From Scytonema tolypothrichoides VB-61278 (GTDB lineage Bacteria > Cyanobacteriota > Cyanobacteriia > Cyanobacteriales > Nostocaceae), in assembly GCF_000828085.3 (NCBI RefSeq), contig NZ_JXCA02000027.1, positions 155,436 through 201,259 on the forward strand: 45,824 nucleotides of DNA, given 5' to 3'. This document shows positions 8,989-17,635 of this stretch, one piece after another. Both the position numbers and the translations under genes were made by a program. The stretch's first letter is position 1. Each line of letters begins with the position of its first letter. The notes beneath the pieces are model-generated. The model was not told the DNA's origin. It ran no database searches and worked only from the letters and a program-made list of their open reading frames with translations.

Positions 8989-9009
8989 ACCAGGATGAGT
9001 GGGTTCCCC

Positions 9010-9041
9010 CACTCCCTACTCCCTACTCTCCACTCCCTCGC
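9010..9041. repeat. Heptanucleotide tandem repeat (ACTCCCT)
   Basis: Four 7-bp units of ACTCCCT with one variant fill the spacer between the convergent SpoIID and membrane-protein genes and run into the 3' end of the latter. Confidence 0.65.
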
Positions 9042-10309
9042 TGCAAGCGCTTTTGCCACTCAGCGTCAGTTTTTTGAGAACGTTCAACCTCCTGTTCTAA
9101 TAAGTCAGTTTCAGTAGAGTAGACCAAATCTTCATCGCCAAGGACTTTTTCTGCTGCAAACTGCTGAGTGTAAGCTATTTTCTGCTGTAAGGCAGAGTCT
9201 GGGTCTGCTAGTTGTCTGGCGCGGGATAGGCGATCGCCGTTACGTTCAGCAATTTTGCTATTTCGCCACCCAATCCAAAAATACCGTATTAACGGAACAA
9301 CTAAAAAACCTGTTCCGTAAGCCAATAATAGCCAATAAATTCCATGTACAAAAGCAACGAGTCCACCTATTTGGGCAGCTACTGTACCATTTCTCAACAA
9401 ACTTCCTAGCACTAATGCGCCAACAAAATTTGCAACACCCAACCCTGCACTCAGCAGAATTTGTCCTGAATTCGCCGCACTAAAGCGCCAAGGAAATTCT
9501 TCCAAATAAGCTGACACAGACTGACGATATTTTTTGGCTGCACTCACCTGCAACTCTGGAAAGTCATAAACAATCTCTCCTTCGGGACTGACTTTGGGTT
9601 GTCCATTGAAGCGAGTGAGAACAGGTAGCATATAGTCTTCGTACTCTTTTGCAGAACCCTCTCCTATATCATCAAGATACGGTGCAATTTGTTCTGCGGC
9701 GATCGCACCCCGATTATGACAAATCACCGCAGCAATTTCTTGCCAGCGGCGTTCTTCTAATTTCGTATTAGGGTTACCATCGCCAAACAAAAACGAAAAT
9801 ACGGCTTCAAAGAAATTGAGATCGCTTTTCTCGCGGCGTCTTTCCCTCTGACGGGCGTCATAATCTGGACTGAGATACCAGAATAAATCTGGAAAATAGA
9901 AGAAGCCACCACTAAAACCGCCTCCTCTATTGTCGCTATCACGGTCTGAGTTAATAGCTGAGATCATTAAAATGATGCTAATAGTTATTAAGGCGATGGA
10001 AACAATTAAGAAAATTCCAAAAGATATCCGAATTAGGTAAAATAGAATACCCCAAACTTTTTTCCACCATTCCTGCAATCGTAATTGCAAATACTTATTC
10101 CGTAAAATTGACCTGAAGTTTTTTGGAAATAAGTAAATAATATCACCCGTATCACTCACTTGCATATGTCCGCCAGCATCAGACGCAAGAGCTAATAACC
10201 CTTGATTTGCCTGAGCGACATTTAATCCTGCCTGAGTTGCCACATCTCCAACAGTGACGCGGTAACCCAATTGTTCAACAGCTTGCATGATGGTGGGATT
10301 TGGAGCCAT
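9023..10309 (-). CDS. Conserved cyanobacterial membrane protein with winged-helix-like N-terminus
   Basis: 428 residues. Residues 1-65 (MQAVEQLGYRVTVGDVATQAG to SDTGDIIYLFP) look like a small winged-helix module repeated in degenerate form at about 190-255 (EERRWQEIAAVICHNRGAIA to GEIVYDFPELQ). A strong hydrophobic stretch at about 90-115 is followed by a glycine-rich loop, and two further membrane segments lie at about 285-350. The C-terminus is charged and helical. The pattern matches a conserved protein of unknown function shared by many cyanobacteria; I cannot name it further. It diverges from the gene at 10646 and has a 336-bp upstream region. Confidence 0.75.
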   Translation of the reverse strand: MAPNPTIMQAVEQLGYRVTVGDVATQAGLNVAQANQGLLALASDAGGHMQVSDTGDIIYLFPKNFRSILRNKYLQLRLQEWWKKVWGILFYLIRISFGIFLIVSIALITISIILMISAINSDRDSDNRGGGFSGGFFYFPDLFWYLSPDYDARQRERRREKSDLNFFEAVFSFLFGDGNPNTKLEERRWQEIAAVICHNRGAIAAEQIAPYLDDIGEGSAKEYEDYMLPVLTRFNGQPKVSPEGEIVYDFPELQVSAAKKYRQSVSAYLEEFPWRFSAANSGQILLSAGLGVANFVGALVLGSLLRNGTVAAQIGGLVAFVHGIYWLLLAYGTGFLVVPLIRYFWIGWRNSKIAERNGDRLSRARQLADPDSALQQKIAYTQQFAAEKVLGDEDLVYSTETDLLEQEVERSQKTDAEWQKRLQRGSGE

Positions 10310-10465
10310 TGCTCTTCCCTCACAGCGAAAAATACTCTTACCTCTTCCAGTATAAAGTTTGATTTTTAAAAACTTGGAAATATCGTACCAGAGACGATAA
10401 AGAAAAACCTTTATATCGCTCTCTTAATTTTTCTTAATTGAGGAAAATGATCCTGATCCTGTTCA

Positions 10466-10535
10466 ACAGTTATCAGTTACCAGTTACTAGTTCCTGTTCA
10501 CTGCGTAGGTAGCTGCGTAGGTAGCTGTTCACTGA
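10466..10535. repeat. Degenerate heptamer repeats with a 12-bp direct duplication
   Basis: CAGTTAT/CAGTTAC/CAGTTAC-type heptamers at about 10466-10490 are followed by two exact copies of GCGTAGGTAGCT (10503-10526) placed inside a CTGTTCACTG repeat. This is the main content of the 336-bp divergent spacer 10310-10645; the rest must hold the promoters of both flanking genes, but I see no convincing boxes. Confidence 0.6.
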
Positions 10536-10645
10536 TTTAACGAACAGTCATTTTTTCACAGTGGATCATTTAATGGTCTTGCAGCTTGATTTCGCGTTAA
10601 TATTATTACCCTGGCTTGGTTTACTTGCAAATTTTCTGCCTAATT

Positions 10646-11125
10646 ATGGTTCAGTACACTCTCGCTCAAAGCCCAGAAATTATCCTCACCGTTCCTGGTA
10701 AAGATTCAGCCAAAGCCCGCGACAAAGCGATGGATCAGTTAATGAAACTGCTGGATGAAGGGAAATTACCTACGGAACTGGAAGATGGATTTGGTCCCAA
10801 ACAACTGATTGAAGTCAAAGAAACACCAACAGATACTGCTGGCGATGAAGACGCTATTACACAGGCTGTGCAAGTTTTGAGCAACTTAGCCACACTCAAG
10901 TTGAAAGTGCAGGAATCACGCACTGAAGCTATGGAAGTTCGTAAGGCGGTTGATGTTTTATTTTCAGATCAGTCTGTGACTGAGGAGGAAATTGCTCGTC
11001 TGAAGGAAGGTTTTAAAATTCTCAAAAACTATGCTCAAGCTAATCTGCGTTATCAAGAAGCAAGAGCAAAAGCAGAACAAGCTAGACAAGTTTTAGATGA
11101 GGCTTTGAAATCTCCTGAGAAATAG
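10646..11125 (+). CDS. Small conserved cyanobacterial protein, helical
   Basis: Start placed at ATG 10646 (MVQYTLAQSPEIILTVPGKD), giving 159 residues; the longer open frame from 10616 adds an unconserved-looking hydrophobic decapeptide. The protein is a short beta-like N-terminus (EIILTVPGKDSAKARDKAMDQLMKLL) followed by a charged linker and two long helices rich in Ala, Glu, Lys and Arg (about 80-155) that should form a coiled-coil hairpin. No signal, membrane segment or enzyme motif. Family is recognisable as cyanobacteria-specific but its function is unknown to me. An imperfect hairpin (AGCCGT...ACGGCT, 11158-11183) follows, between it and the convergent GDSL gene. Confidence 0.75.
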   Translation: MVQYTLAQSPEIILTVPGKDSAKARDKAMDQLMKLLDEGKLPTELEDGFGPKQLIEVKETPTDTAGDEDAITQAVQVLSNLATLKLKVQESRTEAMEVRKAVDVLFSDQSVTEEEIARLKEGFKILKNYAQANLRYQEARAKAEQARQVLDEALKSPEK

Positions 11126-11157
11126 TTTGAGCCTTAACTGAAATTAATTAAAAACAT

Positions 11158-11183
11158 AGCCGTTATTCCTAAGAATCACGGCT
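11158..11183. terminator. Weak hairpin between convergent genes
   Basis: AGCCGT at 11158-11163 pairs with ACGGCT at 11178-11183 around a 14-base loop. No T tract of length on either strand, so only a weak candidate for a shared terminator of the small helical protein and the GDSL gene. Confidence 0.3.
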
Positions 11184-11201
11184 TGCTTCAATTGCTTACG
11201 A

Positions 11202-12251
11202 TTAGTTACTCAGTTCTAAATTTGACTTGCTACTAAAGTCAGATCTGACTGTTTTTCGTCTGCGTTTGAGCATTGCGGCTGCCCCCAAAGCACCAAGCGA
11301 TAATAGAGCTAATGCTGTGGAGGATTCAGGAACGGACTTAGCCTTAATCCCTGCCAGCACTGTTTCTGCTACGATCTTATGAACATTTGTAGTGGGATGA
11401 ACCTCATCAAAAAACAAATAATCATTAGGGTTATTACAACTTTTCAATACTTGGTTGCTTATAATGTCATACACTACGCAAGAAGTGTTAACATCTTTGA
11501 ACCCAAATTCTCCTGGATTGGCGATTATCCTATTAAACCCAGAATAAATATCAACAGGAATGATGTTAACACTAGGGTTGTTGTTACTTAATTGAAATAA
11601 AGCTGATGCCAATGCTGCATTGTGAGCATTTGTTAAAGTCGTTAAATTACTGGAATTTCCAGTTCTAACTGCAAGCGGAGTTTTGCCTATATCTGACAAA
11701 TTAAAGACCAAAATATTTTTTGCACCAGCTTGGGCAAGTGCTCCTACCGCATTTGATAAATTACTAACTGTTTGATTCACATTAGGATTCTGACCAAACA
11801 AGTAATCATTTCCACCTCCCCATACAGCATAGAGTGCATTTGAATCTGCCTTCTGATTATTTGCTAAAAAGGTGTCAACTTGCTTAAGGACTCCTGGAGC
11901 CCCTGGAACAAAAGCATTGTCTTGACCAGAGAGAGAACCTCCAAAGGCAAAATTAATACCTTGAGTTGGTGTTTGAGTACTTAGATTAGCAAATAATGTA
12001 GGAGTCAATCCTATATCTTGTCCAAGATAGTCCACCCAAATCTTATTATTGGAAAACCGTCCTTGAAAGTAGGGTGGATCTGGGGGAATGGGACCTGTAG
12101 GTGAGTTTTGCCCAGAAACAGTGAATACATTACCAGTATCAGAAAGGCTGTCACCAAAGAGGTTAAATTGACTAAAACCTGCAGCCGAAGCCTTGAGTGG
12201 CAAAGTTAAACCGAAGAGGACAAATCCTGCTGTCATCAGTTGTTTTTTCAT
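11202..12251 (-). CDS. SGNH/GDSL hydrolase with PEP-CTERM sorting tail
   Basis: 349 residues. A signal peptide (1-23, ending ASAAG) precedes a GDSL esterase/lipase domain with all blocks visible: block I NLFGDSLSDTGN (catalytic Ser), block II Gly in NFAFGGSLSG, block III GGNDY (oxyanion Asn), and block V FFDEVHPTT (catalytic Asp and His). The C-terminus is a classic PEP-CTERM-like signal: VPESSTALALLSLGALGAAAMLKRRRK, with PE-S motif, a membrane helix and an Arg-rich cluster, followed by an unusual 15-residue polar extension. The protein is therefore exported and processed by an exosortase-like system at the cell surface. Substrate unknown; probably an ester. It stands alone with a 499-bp upstream gap. 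Confidence 0.92.
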   Translation of the reverse strand: MKKQLMTAGFVLFGLTLPLKASAAGFSQFNLFGDSLSDTGNVFTVSGQNSPTGPIPPDPPYFQGRFSNNKIWVDYLGQDIGLTPTLFANLSTQTPTQGINFAFGGSLSGQDNAFVPGAPGVLKQVDTFLANNQKADSNALYAVWGGGNDYLFGQNPNVNQTVSNLSNAVGALAQAGAKNILVFNLSDIGKTPLAVRTGNSSNLTTLTNAHNAALASALFQLSNNNPSVNIIPVDIYSGFNRIIANPGEFGFKDVNTSCVVYDIISNQVLKSCNNPNDYLFFDEVHPTTNVHKIVAETVLAGIKAKSVPESSTALALLSLGALGAAAMLKRRRKTVRSDFSSKSNLELSN

Positions 12252-12691
12252 ACTTATTCAGTTCCTCGTATTTTTTATCACTTACCAAGCTTGATAAATA
12301 GCGATACGCCTTCATGGGTTTGCGCTCCGCGTGCTCGCCCTAGCTTTGTTAAAAACTTTCCCTGTATCTTTTGACAAACAAACTGTCCTGATAACTTTTA
12401 TTTCAGTAATTTTGTGTACTAGTGTATCCAGATATTAGTTCAAAATTTACCACATATAATAGTTATGAATGTTTCTCTTTACCACTTTTTTAGAATTTAC
12501 AATAATTTGGTAAACAAACTGTGAAGACTTCAAGTGACTTAACGAAACAAAACTAAAAACTAAAGGAGCTTTGTCTTTGACAGCGTTTTTCATCTATTTG
12601 AACCACAATCTTTCGTAGAAGCGCAAGGCTTTGCGCCCTTACAATGTGGTCTATTTTACCCGAAAATTGCTGTAAATTCTGCTCATGCGAT
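12252..12691. other. Intergenic region without a supported gene
   Basis: About 440 bp between the GDSL gene start and the M16 terminator. It is AT-rich apart from a GC-rich block at about 12300-12345 that looks like a degraded dispersed repeat and a near-palindrome GCGCAAGGCTTTGCGC at 12621-12636. No open frame with coding character. The promoter of the GDSL gene should lie at its left end. Confidence 0.5.
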
Positions 12692-12727
12692 TAAAAAAGT
12701 AGGGGCTATTTCTAAATCACCCCTACT
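12692..12727 (-). terminator. Rho-independent terminator of the M16 pair
   Basis: On the minus strand AGTAGGGG pairs with CCCCTACT around an AT-rich loop and is followed by TTTTTTAA. It lies 24 bp after the stop of the downstream M16 gene, so it ends this two-gene operon. Confidence 0.8.
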
Positions 12728-12750
12728 GTGTACAAATGTTAAGATGTTGA

Positions 12751-14259
12751 TTAATTTTTCGCTGCTTGTGTCGGTGAACCAGGAATAGTCACATCTATTG
12801 GGGTTACTTGTGTTGCCAACTGCGTCAAAGGTGGTTTAATCGCGTTTTGATTGCCGACGATCAAAGTAACCAAATTGTCTGGTTTAAGGTATTTTCTCGC
12901 AACCCGTTGTACATCAGCTGCTGTGGTTGCAGCTACTGCTTTTTGATAGCGAAACAAAAAATCAGACGGATAACCATAATATTCGTAACGCATGAGGCGT
13001 GACAAGGTTTGCCCAGGATCTTCAAAATTGAAAACAAACGAGTTGAGGGTAGAGTCTTTAGCAAAAGCTAACTCCTGTGGCATGACGCTTTGAGTTTGTA
13101 GGCGCTTGATTTCTTCCTGTAGTGACTTGACGAATTGCACTGTCGCATTCGAGCGTGTTTGTCCGCCAGCAATGAACATTCCAGGGTAGTCGAATCGTGG
13201 ACTCCAAGAACCGTAAACTGAGTAAGCTAAACCCTGACGCGATCGCACTTCATTAAACAAGCGTCCACCAAAACCATTTAACACTCCATTCAACACATCC
13301 AGCGCTGGATAATCAGGACTATTAAACTGTCCTCCCAAATGCCCAATGAGAATATTGCTTTGAGTCAGTTGTGGCTGATTAACAAAAAACACACCAGCTC
13401 GTTTATTTTGCGACACTTTTGGTAACTGAGGTTTAACCAAATTGGGATTGGGTTTCCAGTCAGCAAATTGAGCTTGGATGAGCGTTCGCATTTTCTTAGA
13501 ATCAAAATCCCCCACAATTCCCAAAATCATATTATTGGGATAAAAAGACTGCTCTTTAAACTTCACCAAATCCTCACGGGAAATATTCTTCAGCGTTGCA
13601 TACTCCTGAGTGCGAGCATAAGGACTTTCTTTGCCATAAATCAATTTCTGAAATTCTCGACTTGCAATATCATCTGGATCGTCATTGCGACGAGCGATCG
13701 CACCCCGCAACTGTGTTTTCGCCAAATCCAACTTTTGTTGCGCGAAAACTGGCTCCCTCAGAACCTCACTAAACAACCCAAAAACCGTTTCCAAATCTTC
13801 ACTGAGTGACTGAAAACTAGCATTACCAGCAGTTTCACCAATGCCAGTTTCAACCATCGCCGCGCGTTGCTCCAAAATCTGATTGAGTTGATCCGGTGTA
13901 TGCTTGGTTGTTCCTCCAGAACGCATCACAACACCCGTCAACCCAGCCAACCCAACTTTATCTGCGGGTTCAAAGCGATCGCCCGTACGCACTATAGCCG
14001 AACCACTCACCAATGGTAGCTCATGATCCTCCATCAAATACACAACCATGCCATTTTTCATCACATACCGCTCATACTTCGGTATCTTCACTTGAGGTAG
14101 TGGTGGAAGCTGCAACTCTGTGTAATGCTTTGCCGCCGTCGCCGCCCAAGATGTGTTGTATACTCCAAAGCACAACAACGGAACTAACACAAAACAAACT
14201 AGCAACAAATAAAAACTTCTCACCTTTGCCTTATTCCTTCTACCCCTAAATCTCTTCAT
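12751..14259 (-). CDS. M16 family peptidase, non-catalytic R/Y subunit
   Basis: 502 residues from ATG 14259, which has AGGA six bases upstream; a longer frame to 14313 would add 18 residues (RHEGHEGRD) translated from a dispersed non-coding repeat. An N-terminal hydrophobic segment (FYLLLVCFVLVPLLCFGVY) acts as signal or anchor. The two-lobed M16 fold is evident, but the zinc motif is missing: the expected HxxEH position reads GLAGLTGVV. In contrast the C-terminal half carries the R/Y pair used for substrate binding (FNEVRSRQGLAYSVYGSW). It follows the active M16 gene in the same operon with 54 bp between stop and the preferred start. The complementary losses indicate an obligate heterodimer of the bacterial M16B type, probably degrading or processing peptides outside the cytoplasm. 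Confidence 0.9.
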   Translation of the reverse strand: MKRFRGRRNKAKVRSFYLLLVCFVLVPLLCFGVYNTSWAATAAKHYTELQLPPLPQVKIPKYERYVMKNGMVVYLMEDHELPLVSGSAIVRTGDRFEPADKVGLAGLTGVVMRSGGTTKHTPDQLNQILEQRAAMVETGIGETAGNASFQSLSEDLETVFGLFSEVLREPVFAQQKLDLAKTQLRGAIARRNDDPDDIASREFQKLIYGKESPYARTQEYATLKNISREDLVKFKEQSFYPNNMILGIVGDFDSKKMRTLIQAQFADWKPNPNLVKPQLPKVSQNKRAGVFFVNQPQLTQSNILIGHLGGQFNSPDYPALDVLNGVLNGFGGRLFNEVRSRQGLAYSVYGSWSPRFDYPGMFIAGGQTRSNATVQFVKSLQEEIKRLQTQSVMPQELAFAKDSTLNSFVFNFEDPGQTLSRLMRYEYYGYPSDFLFRYQKAVAATTAADVQRVARKYLKPDNLVTLIVGNQNAIKPPLTQLATQVTPIDVTIPGSPTQAAKN

Positions 14260-14313
14260 ATCTCTTCCTTCGTGCCCTTCGTGTCTTAGCGGTTCATTCC
14301 TCTTATCCGTCAA

Positions 14314-15897
14314 TCAACTTTGCTTCGACAAAATCTTACCAACTGTACGATTTTCCGTTGTAAAAGTCGCTGTCGCCACCCGTTGAATATCCGCAGGCGT
14401 CACAGCGATAATTTGATCCAACTCCTTAAACAAATTCCGCCAAGAGCCAGTTTTCACTTCATACTCCAACAACTGCTGTGCCATTCCCATATTGGAATCA
14501 AGTATGCGTAACAAACCCGCCCGCGCTTGAGTTTTCACGCGCTCCAAATCAGTATCAGACACTGGCTCTGTCTTCAACCTCTCAATTTCCTGACGCAGAG
14601 CCACAGCCACCTCATCAACCGTGTGACCCGGAGCTGTGAGAGCATAGAACAACATCAAATTTGGATACTTATCTCCTGGGAATCCACTAAAACCCTGTGC
14701 TGTGAGCGCTAACTGCTGCTTTTCCACCAAAGACTTATACAGTCGCGACGTACGCCCATTACTGAGCAAGCTACCAATAATTTCATAAACCACATGATCT
14801 GGATGAGTCATTGCGGGGCGATGGTAACCTTCCAGATACCAGGGTTGAGAGCGTAGTTCAACACTCACTTCCCGCGCTTGTGTTTGTTTTGGTTCTGGGG
14901 AGATTTGAGCAACGGCTTTTTCTTTTGCCTTATAACGCCCAAAGTAAATTTGTGCTAGTCTTTTAACCTCATTGGGCTTGACATCACCAACAACAGCAAT
15001 AGTTAAATTACTGGGGACATAGTACGCATCGAAAAACTTCTGTACATCTTTCCGTGTTAAATTACGGATATCTTGATCATAGCCAATCACTGGACGCTTG
15101 TAAGGATGGACTTTGAAAGATGTATCAATCAACTTTTCCATCATGATTCCGATGGGAGAGTTTTCCACCCGCATACGTCGCTCTTCTAAAATGACATCTT
15201 TTTCCTTGTAAAACTCCCGAAACACAGGATCCAGAAATCTTTCTGATTCCAACGACATCCACAGTTCCAACTTATTAGAAGGAAAACTATAAAAATAACG
15301 AGTCGCTTCGGTAGAGGTATTGGCATTTAAACCCACGCCTCCCGCCTGTTCCACAATTCGTCCTAGTTCGTTTTGCTTGGCGATTTTAGCGGCTTGTGCT
15401 TCTATTTTTTTGAACTGGGCTTCTAATTTAGCAACTTCATCTTTTTTATTAGCCGCTTTTGCTGCTATGATTTCCTCTGCCAATTGATCCAAACGATTAA
15501 GTAGTGGTTTTTCTGCTTGGTAATTAGAAGTACCTATGCGCGTCGTACCTTTAAAAGCCAAATGCTCCAGAAAGTGAGCTACACCAGTTTGTCCATCTGG
15601 CTCATCAACACCACCGACATCAGCATAAGTCAAAAAAGAAACTATAGGCGCTTGATGTCTTTCCAAGACAATGAACTTCATACCATTGTCGAGGCGGAAC
15701 TCACTCAACTGCTTCATCACCCGATTCAAATAAGGTTGAATCGAATTTTCAGCAGGCGCTTGAGTCTGAGTTTTTTGTGCCAAAGCGATTCCCGGTAGTA
15801 ATTCCCACCAAAGAAGGACTGCTATAACAAAAGATACGAAAAGTTGACTTGCCTTGTTTTTAACTTTTGTTTGGTATAAGTAATTCGGCTTGTTCAT
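14314..15897 (-). CDS. M16 family zinc peptidase, catalytic subunit
   Basis: 527 residues with a signal peptide (SQLFVSFVIAVLLWWELLPG, cleavage near ALAQ40). The inverted zinc motif HxxEH is His108-Phe-Leu-Glu111-His112 (TGVAHFLEHLAFKGT); the third ligand should be a Glu in the ELWMSLESERF helix (211-219). An unusually long charged helical insert (about 125-180: AAKAANKKDEVAKLEAQFKK) lies between the zinc motif and that helix. The C-terminal region where the R/Y pair should be reads RLYKSLVEKQQLALTAQ, so this subunit lacks the substrate-binding pair that its partner at 12751 retains. Signal peptides on both place the heterodimer in the periplasm or thylakoid lumen. The gene is first in the operon. 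Confidence 0.92.
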   Translation of the reverse strand: MNKPNYLYQTKVKNKASQLFVSFVIAVLLWWELLPGIALAQKTQTQAPAENSIQPYLNRVMKQLSEFRLDNGMKFIVLERHQAPIVSFLTYADVGGVDEPDGQTGVAHFLEHLAFKGTTRIGTSNYQAEKPLLNRLDQLAEEIIAAKAANKKDEVAKLEAQFKKIEAQAAKIAKQNELGRIVEQAGGVGLNANTSTEATRYFYSFPSNKLELWMSLESERFLDPVFREFYKEKDVILEERRMRVENSPIGIMMEKLIDTSFKVHPYKRPVIGYDQDIRNLTRKDVQKFFDAYYVPSNLTIAVVGDVKPNEVKRLAQIYFGRYKAKEKAVAQISPEPKQTQAREVSVELRSQPWYLEGYHRPAMTHPDHVVYEIIGSLLSNGRTSRLYKSLVEKQQLALTAQGFSGFPGDKYPNLMLFYALTAPGHTVDEVAVALRQEIERLKTEPVSDTDLERVKTQARAGLLRILDSNMGMAQQLLEYEVKTGSWRNLFKELDQIIAVTPADIQRVATATFTTENRTVGKILSKQS

Positions 15898-15959
15898 ACA
15901 CGAAAATCAAAGTAAAATTTTCTTGACAATATAAACATTTTAGTCAGTCAAGAGGGTTC

Positions 15960-15980
15960 ACCCTGAGCGTAGTCGAAGGG
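15960..15980. repeat. Short palindromic dispersed repeat
   Basis: CCCTGAGCGTAGTCGAAGGG at 15961-15980, an imperfect palindrome of a type widely dispersed in cyanobacterial genomes. It borders the left copy of the tetR 5'-end duplication. Confidence 0.5.
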
Positions 15981-15984
15981 TTTT

Positions 15985-16170
15985 AGTCTTGTATTAAGTT
16001 TTCTGTCGTTCTTGCATTCAATCTTAGACACATAACGCGACACATCATGTTCCGGATATCTCACTATAGCTATGATTCTGGGAGTTTTTAATTTTTCTCT
16101 ATTCTTAGAAACACAAACACGTATCTGCATTCCAGATGCAGCAAGACGGCTTGTCGTCAAAAGATTCTGA
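15985..16170 (+). pseudogene. Decayed duplicate of the tetR promoter and first 30 codons
   Basis: Bases 15985-16170 align with 16226-16410 at an offset of 237-240 bp, through the upstream region (TTGTATTAAG at 15989 and 16229, then GTCGTTCTTGCATT in both) and into the coding start (GAAACACAAACACG in both). Translated, the left copy reads VFNFSLFLETQTRICIPDAARRLVVKRF then stop, a mutated version of the TetR N-terminus FNAPPSSETQTRTRILDAARRLFASQGF. It is a tandem duplication of the gene's 5' end that has since decayed. Confidence 0.8.
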
Positions 16171-16314
16171 GATAAAGTGTTTTCATCCCTTGCGGGCAAA
16201 ACGTAGTCTATGACATCAAGGTCTTAATCTTGTATTAAGCTTTCCGTCGTTCTTGCATTTAACATTAGACAATAATGCTACACATTCTATTCCAGCGATA
16301 TCATCATAACTTTT

Positions 16315-16929
16315 ATGCGAATTTTTAATGCTCCTCCATCCTCAGAAACACAAACACGCACCCGCATTCTAGATGCGGCAAGACGACTGTTTGCGTCTCA
16401 AGGATTTGATGGCACAACCACCCGCGACTTGGCACAAGCAGCAGGAGTTGCAGAAGGTACCTTGTTTCGTCATTTTTCTAATAAAAAGGCGATTTTGATT
16501 GAGGTTGCAACTCAAGGGTGGGTGGAAATTCTGACAGACTTATTAACAGAATTGAGTGAAATGGGAAGTTATAAGGCTGTTGCTCAGGTTATGCGTCGCC
16601 GGATGTGGAATATGCAAAAAAATGCCGACTTGATGCGGGTTTGTTTTATGGAGGCACAGTTTCACCCGGATTTGCGCGATCGCATCCAATCTGAAGTCAT
16701 TGTCAAAATGACTGATGTTGCCGAAGCCTTCTTTCAAACCGCAATGGATAAAAAAATCTATCGTCAGATGGATGCCAAACTTGTCGCCAAGGTTTTTCTA
16801 GGAATGTTTGCCGTTGCAGGCTTTTCCAACAACACCCTTATGGAACCAAACGCCTCACCCCAACAAATGCAAGAAATGGCAGAAGGATTGGCTGATATCT
16901 TCCTGAATGGAGTCTTGGCAACAGAGTAA
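16315..16929 (+). CDS. TetR/AcrR family transcriptional regulator
   Basis: 204 residues. The N-terminal helix-turn-helix is clear: RILDAARRLFASQGFDGTTTRDLAQAAGVAEGTLFRHFSNKKAIL (18-61). The C-terminal ligand domain (about 75-200) is helical and cannot be matched to a ligand. It is probably a repressor of a nearby or its own gene, but the divergent M16 pair is 417 bp away and the next gene converges, so the target is unknown. The upstream DNA contains a decayed tandem copy of the gene's own 5' end (15985-16170). Confidence 0.88.
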   Translation: MRIFNAPPSSETQTRTRILDAARRLFASQGFDGTTTRDLAQAAGVAEGTLFRHFSNKKAILIEVATQGWVEILTDLLTELSEMGSYKAVAQVMRRRMWNMQKNADLMRVCFMEAQFHPDLRDRIQSEVIVKMTDVAEAFFQTAMDKKIYRQMDAKLVAKVFLGMFAVAGFSNNTLMEPNASPQQMQEMAEGLADIFLNGVLATE

Positions 16930-16969
16930 TCAGTTAACAGTCAACAATTTCTTGTTTTGCATACTAAAT

Positions 16970-17419
16970 TCATCGCTCATTACTCAGTACTCTTTTTGCT
17001 TGTTGACTCCACTGTTGAACTTGCTCAACCGAAGGACACAAATCCCGTCGTTGCATGTTTGCTACCACCAAACGTAGAAGTTGTTGGTGCAATCTGTGAA
17101 TGGGGGTAGCTGCTAACTGTACCACAGAACCAATACCGGCATGGAGTAATAATCCGCAATATTGTGTTCCGACACTGGGGATACGAGCTAAATCAGCCAA
17201 CGCTACCCATTTATTGACATACTGAAGATGGACTTGTAATTTATTTGCCAGCACTAGTCTATCTGCGGGTGTTTTTCCTTGTTTAATAAGTGCTGCCGTG
17301 GTTGTTATTCCACAGTTTTTCAGTTGGGCTTGCTCTTGCTGACTCAATCCAGGTAATTGCTCAATACACCAATCAGAAGATGAGATAGGACTGACGCTTA
17401 CTTTTTGTTTGAGAGACAT
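16970..17419 (-). CDS. DUF4332 domain protein (helix-hairpin-helix type)
   Basis: About 149 residues from ATG 17419 (MSLKQKVSVSP); a frame extension to 17434 adds five residues and cannot be excluded. The sequence QLPGLSQQEQAQLKNCGITTTAALIKQ followed by LADLARIPSVGTQYCGLLLHAGIGSVVQLA is the paired helix-hairpin-helix of DUF4332, a fold related to nucleic-acid-binding HhH modules of DNA polymerase and ligase type. No catalytic motif. Its function is unknown; nucleic-acid binding is inferred from fold only. Convergent with tetR and divergent from pepP. Confidence 0.8.
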   Translation of the reverse strand: MSLKQKVSVSPISSSDWCIEQLPGLSQQEQAQLKNCGITTTAALIKQGKTPADRLVLANKLQVHLQYVNKWVALADLARIPSVGTQYCGLLLHAGIGSVVQLAATPIHRLHQQLLRLVVANMQRRDLCPSVEQVQQWSQQAKRVLSNER

Positions 17420-17635
17420 TTTTTCAAAACACAAATACGCTATACAAATATAGTGAGAAATACACTCATTGATCTGTTTATTCCATCTTGACTTTTCCGT
17501 GCGCCAAAGTGACGGGGCTTTCAGACTCCCGTTAAGTTTTTGGTAATCTTAAGCAAAATTTTGGCTATTGAAAAATCTTCATTTGCTCTGGAAACTGACA
17601 AAAGTTTTAAACATTTGCTTTAATTTGTCAAATTT

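Noticed and set aside
15948-16199. 83-residue open frame on the minus strand
   Set aside because: It lies antisense to the decayed tetR 5' duplicate and contains the translated dispersed repeat; no family features.
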